This document shows, piece after piece, positions 61,129 to 64,000 of a DNA stretch of 64,000 nt (within the stretch, counting starts at the first letter, position 1; each line of letters opens with the position of its first letter). Position numbers and translations under genes: made by a program. The notes under the pieces were generated by a model, which saw only the letters and a program-made list of their open reading frames with translations, searched no databases and was not told the origin of the DNA. This stretch comes from Alphaproteobacteria bacterium (GTDB taxonomy: Bacteria; Myxococcota_A; UBA796; GCA-2862545), in contig JACKET010000001.1 in NCBI GenBank assembly GCA_020632875.1, positions 930,001 through 994,000 of the forward strand, read 5' to 3'.

Positions 61129-64000
61129 TCAGACGCGGCGGCGGAGCGCGAGGAGCCCGACCAGCACGAGCCAGCCGGCCGACGGCGTGCCCGTGTCGCA
61201 GGCGCACCCGGCGGTGGGCTGCGGCTTCGTGCCGGGCCCGTCGTCCCCCGCGCTGAAGGGGTCGGGGTCGATGTCGTCCGGGATGCCGTCGCCATCGGAG
61301 TCGAGGATGGGCTCCACGCCCGTGTCGCCGGTCTCCTGCGGCACGTACCCGATGCCGTCGCAGTCGTTGTCGATGCCGTCGTCGGGGTCTTCGACCGCGT
61401 TCGGGTTCACGTCGGCGTCGGTGTCGTCGCAGTCGCCGCCCAGGGTGAGCCAGCCGGGGATCTCGGCGCAGGTCTCGACGCCCAGGGCCTCGTTGCCGAA
61501 GCCGTCCTGGTCGCTGTCGGGGTAGTACCAGACGCGGGTGAGGCCGTCGTCGGCGACGCCGTTGCAGTCGTTGTCGAGGTTGTCGCAGACCTCGGGCCGC
61601 CCGGGATGGATGACGACGCGGGTGTCGTCGCAGTCGGTCGCGACGACCGAGTAGCCGGGCACCGGCTCGCAGGCGCTGATCGGCGTGCCGTTGGGGTCGC
61701 CGTACCCGTCGGCGTCGGCGTCGGGGTAGAAGTCGGCGAAGCTCAGCCCGTCGTCGGCGACCCCCGAGCAGTCGTTGTCGATGTTGTCGCAGAGCTCGAC
61801 GAGCAGCGGGCTGATCGAGATGTCGCCGTCGTTGCAGTCCTCGCCGATGTTCGGGGAGACGTAGCCCAGGGGCTGGTCGCCCGAGCAACCCTCGAAGGTC
61901 GCGGCCGGCGTGCCCGCGCCGTCGCCGTCCTGGTCGAACCAGAAGGTGACGGGCTGGTCGGTGTAGTCGGGGTCGGCGTCGTCGATCAGGCCGTCGCAGT
62001 CGTTGTCGATGCCGTCGGGGCACGCTTCGACGGCGAGTGGGTAGATCGTGGCTTCGTTGTCGTCGCAGTCGCCCTGCTGGATGGCGGTTCCGGCGGGCTG
62101 GGTGCATGCCACGACGCCCGGGTCGTTGTCGTCGCCGTAGTTGTCGGAGTCGCTGTCGACGTAGAACGTGGGGGCGATCACGTCGTCGTCGGCGGCGTCG
62201 ACGAGGCCGTCACAGTCGTTGTCGACGCTGTCGCACTGCTCGCTCGCGCCCGGGTAGACCGTCGAGCTCGCGTCGTTGCAGTCGGTGTGGTTGTCGACGG
62301 TGCCCGACGGCTGCATGCACCCAGTGCTGACGAACGTGCTGCCGTAGCCGTCGTTGTCGCCGTCGGCGTACCAGTCGGAGGTGGGGACGCCGTCGTCGAT
62401 CTGGCCGTTGCAGTTCTCGTCGCCGCCGTTGCAGGTCTCGGCCGCACCGGGGTGGATGAACGAGTTGCCGTCGTTGCAGTCGGTGTTGTCGGCCACCGTG
62501 CCGGGCGGCTGCGCACAGTCGTCGCCGAAGTAGCTGTTGCCGTACCCGTCGCCGTCGTTGTCGTTGTACCAGGACTGGGTGGTGACCCCGTCGTCGACGA
62601 GCCCGTCGCAGTCGTCGTCTTCGTTGTCGCAGGTCTCGATGGCCCCGGGGTGCGTGCTCGCGGACCCGTCGTCGCAGTCGTTGCCGTCGTCGACGTAGCC
62701 GGAGGGGGCCGCACACGCCGAGACGGGCGTGCCCGTCGGATCGCCGAAGCCGTCGCCGTCGGTGTCGGGGTACCAGTCGGTCGTGGAGAGGCCGTTGTCG
62801 GCGACCGTGTCGCAGTCGTTGTCGGCCTGGTCGCAGACCTCGGGGTTGCCCGGGAAGTTCGCGCTGTCGGCGTCGTCGCAGTCGGTGCACGCGCCCACGC
62901 CGTCGCCGTCGTCGTCGGGCTCGTCGATGGTGCCCGAATCGCAGTCGTCGTCGATGCCATTGCAGGCGACCTCGGTGTTGCCGGGGAACCGGGACGCGTT
63001 CGTGTCGTCGCAGTCGCCCGCGCACACCGACACGCCGTCGGAGTCGGCATCGGGCGCGTCGGGCAGGCCGCCGCAGTCCTCGTCGATGCCGTTGCACGGG
63101 ATCTCGGTCGCGCCCGGGTAGATCGTGGGGTCGGCATCGTTGCAGTCGGTGCCGATGGGCGAGCCGTCGCCGTCGCCGTCGGCATCCCACCAGTCGGGGT
63201 CGAAGTCGGGGCCGCCGAAGTGGCCGGCATTCGCGATCGAGCCGTCGACGTCGAGCCGACCGGAGACCGAGGTATCGAACACCCCCGCCGTGGCGTAGGC
63301 GTAGAACAGCGCCCCGCAGTCGTTGCCCGCGGCGTTCATCATCTGGGGGTCGTCGTAGATCTGGGCCGCGGCGCTGATCGTGCCGGCGACCGTGGGGCCG
63401 CTCAGGACGTTGTGGTGCGCCGTCGGGTTCAAGATCGTCGCTTCGAGGCCGATCCCGCTCGAGTCGGTGACGACGTTGTCCTCGACGGCGGCGCCACTCG
63501 TCCAGATGCCGCGGTCGAGGTCGCCGACGAGGGTGTTGTGCGCGAACAGCCCGGCATCGCCGGCCCGGGCGCTGTGCGTGCCGATGCCGAGGGTGCCGTT
63601 GTTCGCGAACAGCACGTTCTGCACGTCGCCCGTGGCGTTGTTGCGGACCGTGAGCGCGTGGCCTTCGTTCTCGGTGGCGCTGTTGTTGCACAGGAATGCG
63701 TTGCGCACGTAGAGCAGGGTGCTCGCGTTCTGCCCGTAGAGCGCGCCGCCGCGCCGGGCGAGGCCGTCGAGCACGATCACGCGCTCGGCGTCGACCGTGG
63801 CGCCGTTCCGCGCCGAGATCGCACCGCCCTCGTTGTCGGCCTGGTTCTGGGTGAACAGGTCGTCGAACGCGTACACCGTGCCGCCGCCCGCGTAGACCGC
63901 GCCGCCGTTGCGGCTGGAATAGCTCGCGTCGATCTGGGTGTTCGTGAGCAGCAGCGTCGTGTCGGGGCTGCGCAGCGCGATCGCCCCGCCGTCGCCACCT
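61129..64000 (-). CDS. Beta-helix/MopE-repeat surface protein, N-terminus off the window
   Basis: The frame continues without a stop from base 64000, so 957 residues are visible and the start is outside. The visible N-terminal half (about 250 residues) is a beta-helix with turns such as NGGAVYAGGGTVYAF and GGALYGQNASTLLYVRNAFL. About ten MopE-type repeats (CNGIDEDCGG, CDNEDDDCDGLVDDG and so on) follow. The end TAGCACDTGTPSAGWLVLVG, then hydrophobic residues and LRRRV, is a MYXO-CTERM-like sorting signal. It shares a conserved module (from DGIDNDCDGL through CSGDQPLGYVSP) with the two surface proteins at 32-40 kb. It would be exported and anchored on the surface. Confidence 0.9.
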   Translation of the reverse strand, partial: GGDGGAIALRSPDTTLLLTNTQIDASYSSRNGGAVYAGGGTVYAFDDLFTQNQADNEGGAISARNGATVDAERVIVLDGLARRGGALYGQNASTLLYVRNAFLCNNSATENEGHALTVRNNATGDVQNVLFANNGTLGIGTHSARAGDAGLFAHNTLVGDLDRGIWTSGAAVEDNVVTDSSGIGLEATILNPTAHHNVLSGPTVAGTISAAAQIYDDPQMMNAAGNDCGALFYAYATAGVFDTSVSGRLDVDGSIANAGHFGGPDFDPDWWDADGDGDGSPIGTDCNDADPTIYPGATEIPCNGIDEDCGGLPDAPDADSDGVSVCAGDCDDTNASRFPGNTEVACNGIDDDCDSGTIDEPDDDGDGVGACTDCDDADSANFPGNPEVCDQADNDCDTVADNGLSTTDWYPDTDGDGFGDPTGTPVSACAAPSGYVDDGNDCDDGSASTHPGAIETCDNEDDDCDGLVDDGVTTQSWYNDNDGDGYGNSYFGDDCAQPPGTVADNTDCNDGNSFIHPGAAETCNGGDENCNGQIDDGVPTSDWYADGDNDGYGSTFVSTGCMQPSGTVDNHTDCNDASSTVYPGASEQCDSVDNDCDGLVDAADDDVIAPTFYVDSDSDNYGDDNDPGVVACTQPAGTAIQQGDCDDNEATIYPLAVEACPDGIDNDCDGLIDDADPDYTDQPVTFWFDQDGDGAGTPAATFEGCSGDQPLGYVSPNIGEDCNDGDISISPLLVELCDNIDNDCSGVADDGLSFADFYPDADADGYGDPNGTPISACEPVPGYSVVATDCDDTRVVIHPGRPEVCDNLDNDCNGVADDGLTRVWYYPDSDQDGFGNEALGVETCAEIPGWLTLGGDCDDTDADVNPNAVEDPDDGIDNDCDGIGYVPQETGDTGVEPILDSDGDGIPDDIDPDPFSAGDDGPGTKPQPTAGCACDTGTPSAGWLVLVGLLALRRRV

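Overview
This is a GC-rich, densely coded window from a bacterium that is probably a member of the Myxococcota (Polyangia/Deltaproteobacteria-like). The evidence is indirect. There are several large secreted proteins with MopE-type Cys/Asp repeats that end in a MYXO-CTERM-like tail (GCxC, hydrophobic helix, RRR). There are many lipoproteins with Asp/Thr-Gly-rich linkers, Hanks-type kinases with PEGA domains, and a bacterial bpt/ate-type aminoacyl-tRNA-protein transferase. No rRNA or tRNA gene, CRISPR array or intact insertion sequence was seen.

Layout. 1-5.6 kb: an edge-truncated gene, the ribosomal pair rpmG-rpsD with a clear terminator, two secreted alpha/beta-hydrolase lipoproteins, a CsgG-like protein and an ErpA/IscA Fe-S carrier. 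5.6-9.8 kb: a PRMT-like methyltransferase, a cysteine desulfurase, a 14-bp tandem repeat and three exported or hypothetical proteins. 10-15.1 kb: a tightly coupled minus-strand operon (bpt, PKD/propeller/di-heme peroxidase, TPR protein, cytochrome P450) and a further hypothetical gene. 15.1-16.1 kb: gene-free repeats. 16.1-23.7 kb: a serine hydrolase, a FemAB-like protein, a phage-tail-tube/OmpA fusion, an OPT transporter, upp, a thioesterase and small exported proteins. 23.7-24.1 kb: a second repeat block. 24.2-32.4 kb: a membrane Ser/Thr kinase, 3-methyladenine glycosylase, a thioredoxin-TPR protein, a frameshifted parvulin, a FabL-like reductase and a sodium:solute symporter. 32.4-41.3 kb: a cluster of beta-helix/MopE-repeat surface proteins. 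42-43.9 kb: a 1.8-kb gene-free element with 50-bp inverted ends. 43.9-57.3 kb: exported proteins, rhodanese, a LysR regulator divergent from an RNA 2'-phosphotransferase, a coiled-coil lipoprotein, a SWIM/SNF2 helicase, a LemA-like/CPBP/TPM membrane cluster and a membrane pseudokinase. 57.3-64 kb: palindromic repeats, a polytopic protein, an ECF sigma factor coupled to a membrane VWA protein, and a third beta-helix/MopE surface protein running off the right edge.

The functional themes are envelope and surface biology (surface proteins, lipoproteins, outer-membrane barrels, LemA/TPM, VWA), Fe-S and redox chemistry (IscS, ErpA, thioredoxin, MauG-like, P450), and signalling (kinase, pseudokinase, ECF sigma, LysR). 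Translational coupling by 4-bp ATGA/GTGA overlaps is frequent.

The most unusual signals are the intergenic DNA and one protein. Three gene-free blocks (15.4-16.07, 23.77-24.07 and 42.0-43.85 kb) belong to one modular repeat family with long inverted ends, repeated 144-bp foldback units and a scattered CTGCTCTGGTGA core. A separate family of palindromes centred on GGGTCTGACCC also recurs. The protein is an orphan contractile-tail tube (gp19-type) domain fused to an OmpA-like peptidoglycan-binding domain.
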